From Salinactinospora qingdaonensis (GTDB taxonomy: Bacteria; Actinomycetota; Actinomycetes; Streptosporangiales; Streptosporangiaceae), in the NCBI RefSeq assembly GCF_039539445.1, contig NZ_BAABDD010000006.1, forward strand, positions 62,001 through 126,000: DNA of 64,000 bases. The letters are read 5' to 3'. Positions 42,629 through 51,836 of this stretch are shown here, in pieces (position 1 is the stretch's first letter; every line of letters begins with the position of its first letter). The position numbers were made by a program, and so were the translations under genes. The notes beneath the pieces were generated by a model. It worked only from the letters and a program-made list of their open reading frames with translations. It was not told the origin of the DNA and ran no database searches.

Positions 42629-43368
42629 CCACCACACTCGCTACCCGCGCCGCCTTCGGCGTGATCGTCCCCTCTACCAACACCGTGGTCGAGGACGAGT
42701 ACTACGGGCTACGCGCCCCCGGCGTCTCCTTCCACGCCGGCCGCATCCTGATCCGTGACGCCGCGCTGGACTCCGACGAGGTGTTCGAGAGCTTCCTCGC
42801 CGGGCTGCGCGAGGAGATCGGACGCGCCGTGGAGTCGGTCATGACCTGCAAACCCGACCACCTGATCATGGGCATGAGCGCCGAGACGTTCTGGGGCGGG
42901 GTGGCGGGCAACGCCGAGTTCGAGTCGTGGATTCGCGAGATGTCGGGGGTCGGGGTCACCACCGGGGCCTCGGCCTGCCATGCGGCACTGACCGCGTTGG
43001 GCGCGCGCCGCATCGGGGTGATCACCCCCTACCAGCCGGTCGCCGACGCGCAGGTCCGGGACTTCTTCACCGAACTCGGCTATGAGGTGCACGCCGTGCG
43101 GGGCCTTAAGTGCGCGTCGGCGACCTCGATCGCCGAGGTCGAGCCCACGAGCATCCGCGCGGCGTTCGCCGATGTGGACGCCGCAGAGGTCGACGCGCTT
43201 GTTCAGGCGGGCACGAATCTGCCGGTGATCGGGGTCGGCGCTGAACTGGAGGCCGAACTGGGCAAGCCGGTCGTGCCGATCAACGCCGCCACGCTATGGC
43301 ACGCCTACCGCAGCAACGGGATCACCGACCAGTTCAGCGGGGCGGGCCGGCTGTTCTCGGAGTTCTAA
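42625..43368 (+). CDS. Maleate isomerase/arylmalonate decarboxylase-family protein lacking both usual Cys
   Basis: A 247-aa Asp/Glu racemase-superfamily protein. The N-terminus (FGVIVPSTNTVVEDEYYGL) and TALGARRIGVITPYQ are clear maleate isomerase landmarks. The two active-site Cys expected in that family are not seen: the first site reads MGMSAETF (Ser85 region) and the second VQAGTNLPV (Gly196). Arylmalonate decarboxylases lack only one. Other Cys (75, 118, 163) lie elsewhere. It may isomerise or decarboxylate a diacid by a different residue set. GAGGAGCCACG precedes the ATG, which overlaps the lyase stop. Confidence 0.82.
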   Translation: MTTTLATRAAFGVIVPSTNTVVEDEYYGLRAPGVSFHAGRILIRDAALDSDEVFESFLAGLREEIGRAVESVMTCKPDHLIMGMSAETFWGGVAGNAEFESWIREMSGVGVTTGASACHAALTALGARRIGVITPYQPVADAQVRDFFTELGYEVHAVRGLKCASATSIAEVEPTSIRAAFADVDAAEVDALVQAGTNLPVIGVGAELEAELGKPVVPINAATLWHAYRSNGITDQFSGAGRLFSEF

Positions 43369-43469
43369 CGCGGCCCCACCGATACCGGCGGGAACAGCCG
43401 CCCGTGCCCCCACCAGAGGGGTAGCGCGGTGCGGACCGCGGCGAGGAGCCCGCCGGCGGCTCGACCGTG

Positions 43470-43507
43470 GCGGTTTCTTGGGTGCCGGTCGGCACCCAAG
43501 AAACCGC
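43470..43507. terminator. Bidirectional terminator between convergent genes
   Basis: An 18-bp perfect stem (GCGGTTTCTTGGGTGCCG and its complement) with a 2-base loop. A-rich and T-rich flanks inside the stem suit both strands. It serves the isomerase gene and the opposing DoxX gene. Confidence 0.85.
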
Positions 43508-43575
43508 ACTTGAGGTTCCACTGCTGCCGGCGGCTAGGCCGGCGAACACCGGAGAGCACGGGTCATGCGGGAGCG

Positions 43576-44070
43576 CTAAGCGCGGCTGAAGGATGCGCCG
43601 GCCGAGGCGTGCGTGTCGGCTCCGGAGGAGGTGGCCGCGTTCCTGCCGCGCAGCGTCTGGTAGAGGCGGTCAAGCCCCAACGCACCCGATCCGGTGAAGA
43701 TCAGCAGGAAGAACACCCAGCAGAACATCGCGGCCGACTCGCCGCCGTTTTGCATCGGCCACAGTCCCATGGGCTGGTGCACCACGAAGTAGGCGTAGGC
43801 CATGGAGCCCGAGCACACGAGCGCGGCGGCGCGGGTGAACAGGCCGATCATGACGAGAGCACCGCCGATGAGCTGGATCATCGCGGCATACCAGCTTGGC
43901 CAGGCTCCCAAGGCGACGGTGCCGCCGTCGGTGCCCATCGCTCCGCCGAGCACCCCGAAGAGGGTGGCGGCGCCATGGCAGGCGAAGAGCAGCCCGACGG
44001 CGATCCGGAACAGGCCGATGGCGTAGTGCTGAGCTGTGACGACACGAGGTGATACCGAAAGCACGGACAC
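43576..44070 (-). CDS. DoxX-family membrane protein
   Basis: A 164-aa protein with four predicted membrane segments (YAIGLFRIAVGLLFACHGAA; YAAMIQLIGGALVMIGLF; ALVCSGSMAYAYFVVH; SAAMFCWVFFLLIFTGSG). The N-terminal RIAVGLLFACHG and later GLF-TRAAAL patterns are typical of DoxX, a family linked to quinone-related redox and oxidative-stress functions. GTG 44070 follows a perfect AAGGAG. It stands alone. Confidence 0.88.
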   Translation of the reverse strand: MSVLSVSPRVVTAQHYAIGLFRIAVGLLFACHGAATLFGVLGGAMGTDGGTVALGAWPSWYAAMIQLIGGALVMIGLFTRAAALVCSGSMAYAYFVVHQPMGLWPMQNGGESAAMFCWVFFLLIFTGSGALGLDRLYQTLRGRNAATSSGADTHASAGASFSRA

Positions 44071-45037
44071 GGGGGACTCCTTCACGAATGGGGGATGTGC
44101 TGCGGCGCGGACGCCGCTGTCGGGGAGCGGGCAACGGCGTGAACAGCGGCGGGGCGCCAGGAAGGGGGATGGCACCCGAGGGGGAGTTGCCGCCGTTATC
44201 GGCCCGCCGGTATGTGAGCAGTAGAGTCACGGCGCGGTCGCGCGGTCGGTAGGAGGCCGTGGGAGGCGGTTGACAACGCCTGACGACACCGCGCGGGAGG
44301 CCCTAACCGGCCATGGCCGTGACGCGACTGTGGCTAGTGGGTGGGATGCGCGCCGTGGCCGATGACGACACGCCCACCCGCCATTACGGGCGCCTTGGGG
44401 GTGGCCGCGTACGACGATTGCGCTATCGGCGCCATAGACCGACACATAGTAATAGTCAAAAATTTCGACATCGAATAAAACGAAACTATCGCCGAGGGCA
44501 ATGACTGGCTGGACTTGGGAGCACGAGATAGCCACAACCATGGAGCCGATATCACTTGCATATTGCGAGGCCACCCTCCTGACCACGAACGACGCTACAA
44601 AATGCCAAACAAGCCGTATATGGGAGCGCTCCCATATACTGGATTACATTCAGAGTAGAGACGGACGTCACAACCGTCAAGAGATCAAATGGGTCCGATG
44701 CACCGGCCGAACGACTTCACTCCTGAGTCATCGATACACCTTTTGTTTCTCGCGTTCTCCGGCGGCCGCTATGTTGAATTCGCACCGCAAATAAAGGAAA
44801 GAACCGCTTCCACTCGCTCTCCCCGCGAATCACAAAAGGCGTATCGGCGACGTGCACCTCGCCTTCCCAGCGCCCAACCCTCCGGCAGACTTCCCAATAG
44901 GACCCCCTGGCCAGCATCGATCGTGACACCTATCGGAAACAGTCCCCCCGAGGAAGACTCCTATCCGCAGAATGGAGGACGGAACAGGCGAGTAATGGGA
45001 ACCATTCCTCGACTAAGACCAACCGGCGAGGCCGGTC
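44071..45037. other. Gap with AT-rich part and orphan LacI-type operator
   Basis: About 970 bp with no convincing gene. From about 44400 to 45000 the base composition is clearly less GC-rich than the window average, as in foreign or decayed DNA. The only sharp signal is the palindrome at 44616-44639. Confidence 0.6.
44616..44639. promoter_or_regulatory. CebR/CelR-like operator (TGGGAGCGCTCCCA)
   Basis: A perfect 24-bp palindrome whose centre (44621-44634) is exactly the 14-bp box TGGGAGCGCTCCCA known for the cellobiose-responsive LacI-type regulators CelR (Thermobifida) and CebR (Streptomyces). No sugar-use gene starts nearby. Confidence 0.7.
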
Positions 45038-45289
45038 TCACGAGTCGTCACGGCGCAGGAAAACGACCTGCTCGGCGTGGCGGCTCACCGACTCGACCCG
45101 CCACCCCGCGGCCAGCCACGCCCGCGCTTCGACCTTGTTGTCATTGGCCCACCAGGCACGGTACCGCCACGCCGACCGCGGCAACGGACCAACAAGGGCG
45201 GCAATGGCTGCGAAACTCATCGTCACCCGCCGCACCCGGCGGGAAACACCAGCCAGGTAATCCCGCAACGGGTCGTACTTAGCCACCAC
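45038..45289 (-). CDS. DUF7662-like small protein
   Basis: An 83-aa protein with the order KYDPLRDYL, a SFAAIAALVGPLPRSA helix region, RAWWAN, ARAWLAAGWRVESV and VVFLRR. From memory this matches the small domain family DUF7662, found alone or with restriction/defence-type genes; its function is unknown. AGGGCGTGGTG precedes the GTG/ATG start region. It lies in a gene-poor region without an operon partner. Confidence 0.65.
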   Translation of the reverse strand: MVAKYDPLRDYLAGVSRRVRRVTMSFAAIAALVGPLPRSAWRYRAWWANDNKVEARAWLAAGWRVESVSRHAEQVVFLRRDDS

Positions 45290-45861
45290 GCCCTCCCTGC
45301 CGAAAATCGGGCAACCAACGCATTATCGTACGCCGCTCGGCTCCCCATGAAACCGTCCTCCTATTGTCGGCTCTTTGGAAGCGGAACCACGGTATATAAA
45401 GGTCAACCAGAATCACAGAATCAGAAGAACCGAAACATGGAAAAGTACTCCTGGAGCTCTGGCTACCAAGAAGGCCGTCGCCGGATGGAGCTCCGACACT
45501 GACCGCGCGACGGGAATACGGTTGCCTGGAAACCATGTTGAGCGGCCGTACTTCCGTTCGCCCCTGTCGTTTCCACGACCAACCAGGACGAAGGCTCCGC
45601 CGGCACGTATCGATCCCCAAGAAGACCAGGATGTTCGGGGTTGCGAGGCCGAACTGGCAGTGCGGGTCCCCGAGTTCACCGCCGGCGCGAAAGAGCCGGC
45701 ATATGGGGCGGGGCCGCCCGTACGTGCGTCCGTACCACGAACGGCGCGAATTCAAAATCAGGTGTCTAGTGTGGGAATGGATCGACTCGTCAAAGCTCTA
45801 ACCACGCAACCCGCTGCGTCGCCTGTTCGCTCGCGGCCAGAACCGCCCCACGGCGGGGGAA
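45290..45861. other. Gap without recognisable genes
   Basis: 570 bp, AT-richer near 45340-45450 (including GGTATATAAAGG), which may hold a promoter. I see no supported gene and no strong repeat. Confidence 0.5.
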
Positions 45862-46518
45862 CTAGTCCGTGGCGGGGTCGCGCTTGGCGGCGGTGGCGGG
45901 GTTGGGGTCGAGGTGGAGAGCGCGGGAGAGACGGCGACCGAGGAGAAGGTAGCCCAGAAGGGCGCCGCTGGTGTTGAGGATGACGTCGTCGATGTCGAAG
46001 GCGCGTCCCAGAACCACCACGCCTTGGGCGGTCTCGACCATGAGCATCACGAACGCGGTGAGCAGCGTGATCTTGAAGACGCCCCGCAGCTTGGGAAAGA
46101 TCAGCGGCAGCAGCACGCCGAACGGGGCGCCGAGCACGATGTTGCCGCCGACCTGCTTGAGCGCGTCACGGGCCGGGAAATCCAGGTAGAGCTGGAGCGA
46201 CCACCCCGGCTGGAGGTTGACGTGGGTCTGACCGACGGCGCCGGGAACCGGGGTGAGAGTGAGCCCGGCCAGGAACACCGCGAAGGAGACCATAGCGACA
46301 AACGCCGCCAGCATCACCACGGCGCGCAGCAGGATGAAAGAGAAAGCGCGCAACCGCTCGCCGGTGGTCGGGGAATCGGCCGCCCCCGGATCGCCCTTCT
46401 GCGATGCAGAGGGGGACGCCTTGCCACTCGCCGCTCCCCGCTCCTCGTGGGGCGACCGCGCCTTACGCGCCCCCGTGCGGGTACTGTCGCCGGCTCGACC
46501 AGCTTTGCCCTTCGCCAC
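45862..46518 (-). CDS. VanZ-family membrane protein
   Basis: A 218-aa protein. A charged, low-complexity N-terminus of about 60 residues precedes the membrane part, with segments at LLRAVVMLAAFVAMVSFAVF, NIVLGAPFGVLLPLIF, ITLLTAFVMLMVETAQ and DVILNTSGALLGYLLLGRR. NIVLGAPFG and RAFDIDDVILNTSGALLGY are VanZ signatures. GTG 46518 follows GGAGGACC. VanZ-like proteins give low-level glycopeptide tolerance or have unknown envelope roles. The C-terminus is basic. Confidence 0.88.
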   Translation of the reverse strand: MAKGKAGRAGDSTRTGARKARSPHEERGAASGKASPSASQKGDPGAADSPTTGERLRAFSFILLRAVVMLAAFVAMVSFAVFLAGLTLTPVPGAVGQTHVNLQPGWSLQLYLDFPARDALKQVGGNIVLGAPFGVLLPLIFPKLRGVFKITLLTAFVMLMVETAQGVVVLGRAFDIDDVILNTSGALLGYLLLGRRLSRALHLDPNPATAAKRDPATD

Positions 46519-46967
46519 GGTCCTCCGCACATGCCAAGACCCGAAAACAACGCTCAAGGATTCATACCGCACTCCCCCGCTCCAGGGGAATACGCGGTTG
46601 GCGCCCCTGCCGGATACGCGCGTAACATTTCGGCGCTAGCCACCCCTGTTATCCCCTTCTCACCAGCTCGAACGTGACGCGAAGGGGGCGGGAGCGCGAT
46701 GTTTTCCGCCACGGAAGCACCGGTTGTGGTTCCCGCACAACCGGGACGGCTGCGGCGAATGCCTACTCCTGGGAAACCCCTGCGAGGCAGCCTGAGCAGG
46801 CTAGGTTGTTGTTTTTTGAACGGCTGGGGTGAGGGCCGTGAGCAGTGTTCTCCGTTCGCTCGTGTCTCGATCGCCGCGCGGTCTCGACAGCCCGCGGGGA
46901 CGCTCGCCCGCGTGCGCCCACCGCCCTTTTCGAAAAACAGAAGCCGGCGCAAAAGCGGAGAGGAGCG
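46519..46967. other. Intergenic gap with repeat copy D
   Basis: The 450-bp gap between the VanZ start and the sirtuin stop. Bases 46519-46800 hold the VanZ promoter region; 46801-46945 is the MITE-like copy D. No gene seen. Confidence 0.6.
46801..46945 (-). mobile_element. MITE-like element, copy D (about 145 bp)
   Basis: It begins CTAGGTTGTTGTTTTTTGAA, carries the core as TGTCTCGATCGCCGCGCGGT and ends CCCTTTTCGAAAAACAGAA, so both terminal inverted repeats are present. The middle is about 90 bp shorter than in copies A and B. The right-hand CTAG is lost. It lies 3' of the sirtuin gene, like the other copies that lie 3' of genes. Confidence 0.72.
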
Positions 46968-47813
46968 TCAGCCGAGGTAGACCTCGGCCAGAGCACGCAG
47001 TGTCGAAGAACAGCCCGCGTCGACCGTGAGCGTCGCGACGGCGTCGGAGCGGGTCGCGCCCCGGTTGAGGATCACCACGGGCTTGCCCTGGTCCACGGCG
47101 TGCTTGACGAACCGGCGCCCCGAGAGCACGGTTAGCGACGAGCCCGCGACCAGGACGGCCGCCGCCTCGTCGACGAGCCGGTAGCTCGCCTGCACGCGGT
47201 CCTTGGGCACGTTCTCGCCGAAGTAGACGATGTCGGGTTTGAGCATCCCGCCGCAGGCTTCGCAGTCGGCCACCCGGAACCGCTCGGTGGCGGCCAGGAC
47301 CGCGTCGGCGTCGGGGGCGATCTCGATGTCGGCAACGCCGTCGGCGAAGCCCGGGTTGAGCGCCGTGAGACGTTCGGCCAGGTGGGAGCGGGTGATGACC
47401 TGCGAGCAAGCCAGGCAGATGACCCGGTCGTAGCGGCCGTGTAGCTCGATGAGGCGTCTGCTGCCCGCCATCTCGTGCAGAGTGTCCACGTTCTGGGTGA
47501 TGACGCCGGACACGACACCGGCCGTCTCAAGCTCAACCAGCGCGCGGTGGCCCTCGTTGGGCCGGGTGCGGTCCATGTGGCGCCAGCCGACGTGGTTGCG
47601 CGCCCAGTAGTGGCGGCGAAACGCCGCATCGCCGACGAACTGCTGGTAGGTCATGGGTTTGCGCGGCGGCGAGTCCGGCCCCCGGTAGTCGGGGATTCCC
47701 GAGTCCGTGGAGATGCCCGCTCCGGTCAGCGCGACCACCGGTCCCGCTCCGAGAACCTCGCGCATGCGGGCGGCCTCGGCCGTGAGAGCGCCGGCGTCGA
47801 GCGTATCGGTCAC
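46968..47813 (-). CDS. Sir2-family NAD-dependent protein deacylase
   Basis: A 281-aa sirtuin. NAD-site motifs GAGISTDSGIPDYRG and TQNVDTLHEMAG, and the catalytic His in IELHGRYDRV, are visible. The zinc site has CLAC and a later CEACGG pair. GSSLTVLSGRR closes the Rossmann fold. GTG 47813 gives a standard length; upstream in-frame sequence is not protein-like. It removes acyl groups from Lys of proteins using NAD+. It is transcribed alone. Confidence 0.93.
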   Translation of the reverse strand: MTDTLDAGALTAEAARMREVLGAGPVVALTGAGISTDSGIPDYRGPDSPPRKPMTYQQFVGDAAFRRHYWARNHVGWRHMDRTRPNEGHRALVELETAGVVSGVITQNVDTLHEMAGSRRLIELHGRYDRVICLACSQVITRSHLAERLTALNPGFADGVADIEIAPDADAVLAATERFRVADCEACGGMLKPDIVYFGENVPKDRVQASYRLVDEAAAVLVAGSSLTVLSGRRFVKHAVDQGKPVVILNRGATRSDAVATLTVDAGCSSTLRALAEVYLG

Positions 47814-48000
47814 GGCTACGAGGGTACGTGCTGCGCCGGAGGAGCCCCGAAGCCACCCCGGGTGCGTACACCGTCCGGAGGTGCGCACCGCTTTCCGGCG
47901 AGGGCGACAGCGTGGCATGTACCCGGCCACCCGGGAGGCACGTCAAGAACACGGGGCCGCTGTGTTTGTGTCAAGTGGGGTGGGGAGGTGGTGGTGTTCG

Positions 48001-48034
48001 CTCGTGTCTTGATCACTGTGCGATCTTGGCAGCC
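48001..48034 (-). repeat. Dispersed repeat core, copy H
   Basis: CTCGTGTCTTGATCACTGTG then CGATCTTGGCAGCC, a diverged copy of the 35-base core. Confidence 0.55.
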
Positions 48035-48069
48035 CCGGGGTGGGGCGCCCCTGGAGATTTTGCTGTTCG

Positions 48070-48103
48070 CTCGTGCCTCGACCGCTTCGCGGTCTCCGCA
48101 GCT
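48070..48103 (-). repeat. Dispersed repeat core, copy I
   Basis: CTCGTGCCTCGACCGCTTCG then CGGTCTCCGCAGCT, a close copy, 36 bases after copy H in the same orientation. Confidence 0.6.
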
Positions 48104-48367
48104 TAAAGGGGGCGCTGTGACTAAGGCGACAGGAAACGACGCAGGTGGCCACGGGGATGAAAGAATGTCGCCCTGCCCCGGGGCCTCGCTCCACCTCAGG
48201 ATGTTGCTCTGATTCAGGGCGTCGCTGTAGCGCAGGATACAGCGGTGGGCGGCGAGCTTTCCGGAATGGTGGTAGAGGTAGCCCTCCCGAATGCGGTCAC
48301 CCTCGGGCAGGTGACGCCCCAAAAGGCGTTAGGTCACGACACCCACTCCAGCCACGGCACCCCTCAG

Positions 48368-48402
48368 GCTGTCGAGATCGCGAAGCGATCGAGGCACGAG
48401 CG
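48368..48402 (+). repeat. Dispersed repeat core, copy J
   Basis: GCTGTCGAG followed by ATCGCGAAGCGATCGAGG and CACGAGCG, nearly identical to the core in copies A and B and in the orientation of A. Confidence 0.65.
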
Positions 48403-48620
48403 ACGGGAAACACCACACGCTCTCCTCCCCAAAACCACGCCGCGCCCCGCGTACACGCGCGGGGGGCGGGGGCGCCCGAACGCGGTTCGGGGCGGGCTGT
48501 TAGCTTCCCGGCATCGAGCGTTCACCGGCGGGCCAAGCCGAAGGGGTTCACTGCGAGTGTCCGGCCCCGTGGTAGCCCGTTCGCTCACCCCACCCGGCGC
48601 AGGAGAGGTAGAACCACCGC

Positions 48621-49385
48621 ATGCCATTACTGAACTTCCGCGACGTCGCCGACACCATGCCCGCCCGCCCCCCGGAGGGTGCGGGGCTGCGACGGGGGCG
48701 GCTCTTCCGCTCGGCGATGCCGTTCGATCTGACCGCCGCCGAGGCCGCCGCTGTGCACGAGAGCGGGGTGCGTACGGTGCTGGACCTGCGCTCCGACGTG
48801 GAACGCCGCGCCGAGGAGTGGTCGGCGCTGACCGGGCTGGGCGTCGAGGTGGTCCACGCGCCGCTAGGAGGCACCCCGGCCACGCGCCGCCCCGGCGGCA
48901 GTAGACGGCTAGCCACCATGCGCACCCCTGCTGACCTGGGAAACTTCTACAGTGCGCTGGCCACTCGCGCCGCGGACGACCTCGTGCAAGCGCTAGAAAC
49001 GATCGCGCAGCGCGCCCCGGTGCTGGTGCAGTGCGCTGCCGGCAAGGACCGCACCGGCCTGGTCGTGGCCACCGCGCTGGCGCTGCTCGGCGTGCCACGG
49101 GAGCGCATCGTGGCCGACTACGCGCGCACCGCCGAGGCACTGCCGGAACTGCTGCCGCTGCTGGCCACCCACCGCTCCGGCGGGCAGGACGCGCCCGAGG
49201 CGGCCCAGCTTGCCGACAGGGGCGCGGTGCCCGAGGTGCTGCTGACCGCGCCGGCCGAAGCCATCGGGGTCTACCTCGACGAGCTGACCGCCGCCCCAGA
49301 CGGGATCACGGGGCTGCTGGCCCGTGCCGGCGCCGCCGAGGACCTGCCGCAGCGACTGCGCGACGCACTGTGGGCCGGCGCGTGA
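48621..49385 (+). CDS. Protein-tyrosine phosphatase (MptpB/Y_phosphatase3-like)
   Basis: A 254-aa phosphatase. The P-loop is VQCAAGKDRTGLV (CxxGKDRT, with catalytic Cys and Arg), preceded by LRRGRLFRSAMP and TVLDLRSDVERR, the standard arrangement of the mycobacterial PtpB/lipid-and-protein phosphatase group. An upstream GCAGGAGAGG is at longer than usual distance. No cognate kinase is adjacent. It may act on phosphotyrosine or phosphoinositide. Confidence 0.9.
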   Translation: MPLLNFRDVADTMPARPPEGAGLRRGRLFRSAMPFDLTAAEAAAVHESGVRTVLDLRSDVERRAEEWSALTGLGVEVVHAPLGGTPATRRPGGSRRLATMRTPADLGNFYSALATRAADDLVQALETIAQRAPVLVQCAAGKDRTGLVVATALALLGVPRERIVADYARTAEALPELLPLLATHRSGGQDAPEAAQLADRGAVPEVLLTAPAEAIGVYLDELTAAPDGITGLLARAGAAEDLPQRLRDALWAGA

Positions 49386-49521
49386 CCCGCCCCGACCCGA
49401 CCGCGTTTTTCCCGGCTGACCGCGCGGCCCGCCCGGCGCGTGTCCGCGGGGCGATTCCCGCGGGCCGGCGCCCCTCGCCGTGATCGCGGCGCGACCTCCG
49501 AGCCGCGGGACCGGCCAGGGG

Positions 49522-50373
49522 TCAGTAGGGGCGATTCATGGCCCTGGTGCGCGCCTGGGCGACCCGCGACCCCGACTCGCGGCGCGCCATCCGGCGCAGC
49601 AGCACAGGGGCGACGAGGAAACCGACGACGCCCCACAGGCCCAGCACACCGGCGATCTCCAGGTGCTGCCAGGAGCCGGCGAGTTCGACTTGGGCCGCCT
49701 CGGCGGGCAGCAGCGCCGAACGCGCGCCCAAGCCCAACCAGTAGACCGGGAACACCTGGACGAGAGTCTGCACCCAGCCGGGCATGGCGGTGATGGGGAA
49801 GAAGATGCCCGATGCCATGGCCAGCGCCATGAAGGGGAGCATGACCAGCCCGATCATGCGTGGGTTGCTGATGAGCGAACCGATGGCGGCGCCGATGGGC
49901 ACGGTCGCGAACAGACCCAGCAGGCACACCCAGACCAGGTGGAACCAGCCGGCGACCCCCTGCACTGCGAAGCCGTCGATGAGCAGCACCGGCGGCACGA
50001 CGATGATGGCCACCCCCAGGGTGGTCATGAGCAGCATGTAGCAGGTCTTGCCGACGAAGTAGCCCAGCATGCCCTGCGGGACGGCCTTGGAGCGCAACAG
50101 CGTGCCATCCTCGCGCTCCATGGCCAGGATCTGGGCCACCGTCATGCCGCCGGCGATGAACACGAGGAAGCCGACCGCGCCGGCCATGATCAGAGCCCCG
50201 GCCGGTATCTGCGTCCCTGGGATCGTCTCGCCACCGACGCTGAAGGAGATGACGAGGAAAACCGCCGGCATGAGGAAGTAGCCGAGCAGGTCCTGAGCGT
50301 TGGTAAGCGACTGCCGGAACTCGACCCAGCCCCGCCATGCGCCGGCGCGAACCGCGTTCGTTGTGGTGTTCAT
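49522..50373 (-). CDS. ABC-2 type transporter permease
   Basis: A 283-aa permease with six predicted membrane segments (LLGYFLMPAVFLVISFSVGG; AGAVGFLVFIAGGMTVAQIL; TTLGVAIIVVPPVLLI; LVWVCLLGLFATVPIGAAIG; MLPFMALAMASGIFFPITAMP; a C-terminal one near VVGFLVAPVLL). The EREDGTLLRSKAVP loop is typical of drug-export ABC-2 permeases. Its ATG overlaps the ATPase stop, so it forms a two-gene exporter. Substrate unknown. Confidence 0.92.
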   Translation of the reverse strand: MNTTTNAVRAGAWRGWVEFRQSLTNAQDLLGYFLMPAVFLVISFSVGGETIPGTQIPAGALIMAGAVGFLVFIAGGMTVAQILAMEREDGTLLRSKAVPQGMLGYFVGKTCYMLLMTTLGVAIIVVPPVLLIDGFAVQGVAGWFHLVWVCLLGLFATVPIGAAIGSLISNPRMIGLVMLPFMALAMASGIFFPITAMPGWVQTLVQVFPVYWLGLGARSALLPAEAAQVELAGSWQHLEIAGVLGLWGVVGFLVAPVLLRRMARRESGSRVAQARTRAMNRPY

Positions 50374-51338
50374 CGGACCCCCCGGGTGAATTCGTCGGCG
50401 GCGGCGTCGACCTGACCGGTCTCGTGGCGGTGCACCATCGTGAGGTAGACGTCCTCCAAGCTGGCGCGGCGCACCTCCAAATCGGTGATCTCGCTGCCGT
50501 GACGCTCGAACAACTGCCGGACGAACTCGGTGGACTCGACTGTGGCGTGGCTGTGGCGCTCGCCGTTATGGCGCCAGTGCACCTCGCTCTCGCGCGCGAC
50601 CTCGGCGGCGAGCTGTTCGGCGGAGCCGTCGGCGACAATGCGCCCGCCGGCCAGGATCAGGATGCGGTCGGCGAGCTTCTCGGCCTCGTCAAGGTCGTGG
50701 GTGGTCAACAGGATGGTGGTGTCTTCGGCGGCGGCGAGGTTGTGGACCAGTTCGTGGAAGTCGCGGCGCGCCTCCGGATCGAAGCCGGCGGTGGGCTCGT
50801 CGAGGAAGAGCAGCCTGGGGCGGCCCACGATGCCGATAGCGACGTCGAGCCGGCGGCGCTGGCCACCCGAGAGGGCGGAGATGCGTTTGTTGGCGTGTTC
50901 GGTGAGCCCGACCCGTTCGAGCAGTTCACCGGTGTCGTAGGGGCGGGGACGGTCGGGAGTGCTGTGGGGCGCGTAGAAGACGCCGAGGTAGGCGAGCAGC
51001 TCGCGCACCTTCCACTTGGCGTGGTCGCGCCACGATTGCAGCACGAGCCCGACCTGGGCGCGCCACGCCTCACCGGCGGTCGCGGGGTCGGTGCCCAGCA
51101 CGGTCACCTCGCCGCCCGAGCGCAGCCGGAACCCTTCGAGGATCTCCACTGTGGTGGTCTTGCCTGCTCCGTTGGGCCCCAGCAGGCACAGCACCTCGCC
51201 GGGGTGGGCACTGAAGTCGACTCCCTTGAGGACGTCGGTGCTGCCGTAGCGCATGCGCAGGTCACGGACCTCGATCACGGTTTCGGCCGGCTGTTGCTCG
51301 ACATCGTGGGTAGCCGCGCTTGCCTCAGGGGTGGTCAT
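50370..51338 (-). CDS. ABC-2 type transporter ATP-binding protein
   Basis: A 322-aa ATPase of the drug/antibiotic export (DrrA-like) type. Walker A GPNGAGKTT, signature LSGGQRRRL, Walker B LLFLDEPTAGFD and switch THDLDEA are present, with a C-terminal region (ASLEDVYLTMV) as in DrrA-type proteins. A Glu/Thr-rich leader precedes the domain. It is the first gene of the leftward pair. Confidence 0.94.
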   Translation of the reverse strand: MTTPEASAATHDVEQQPAETVIEVRDLRMRYGSTDVLKGVDFSAHPGEVLCLLGPNGAGKTTTVEILEGFRLRSGGEVTVLGTDPATAGEAWRAQVGLVLQSWRDHAKWKVRELLAYLGVFYAPHSTPDRPRPYDTGELLERVGLTEHANKRISALSGGQRRRLDVAIGIVGRPRLLFLDEPTAGFDPEARRDFHELVHNLAAAEDTTILLTTHDLDEAEKLADRILILAGGRIVADGSAEQLAAEVARESEVHWRHNGERHSHATVESTEFVRQLFERHGSEITDLEVRRASLEDVYLTMVHRHETGQVDAAADEFTRGVR

Positions 51339-51836
51339 ATTTATGCCTCATAAGTCCTTTGCATCCAACGAAAAACGGCGCGGGTGCGATCGGGATGGCG
51401 GGGACGGTTAGGTGTGTACAGTCGCGGGTGGCTACCACTGCCTCTCGTCGCTGGTGGGGTCAGGGGCGGTCGGTATGACCTCGGGAGGAGTTCGGTGGCG
51501 CCGGCATGGGAGTGTGGCGTCATCCGATGCTTCTGACGTTCGCGCTTCACCCTCGGTTCCTCACCCGCGCGGCCTCCCTCCTCCCGGGCGATCGGCAGAG
51601 CGCGCCAGTTGGACGTCACCGTAAGTGACGAAACGGTGCCGGTATATTGAGCCGGGGACGCACCGCCGTGGCCGATACCGGCTCCTGCGCCAGGGCCGCA
51701 TCCGGCGCTGAACGGGCGGCCCGCGCGCCACATGGGAGGGAAACACCGCCGATGGAGGCCTCGCCGCAGAGTTCGGGAACGGTTGTCGCTGCGCCTTCAC
51801 CTCGTCGCAAACACAGACGACCGCCGAGGGGGTCAC
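51339..51836. other. Divergent intergenic region
   Basis: About 500 bp between the exporter ATPase and the rightward nitrilase-family gene. It should contain both promoters. I see no further gene and no notable repeat. Confidence 0.5.

Larger units (their letters stand above)
47814..48620. other. Intergenic region with three repeat-core copies
   Basis: About 800 bp without a supported gene. It carries cores H (48001-48034), I (48070-48103) and J (48368-48402) of the dispersed repeat. The last 100 bp should hold the phosphatase promoter. Confidence 0.6.

Noticed and set aside
44501..44794. 97-codon frame downstream of the CebR-like box region
   Set aside because: No domain, poor codon bias, no Shine-Dalgarno, and it spans the palindrome itself.
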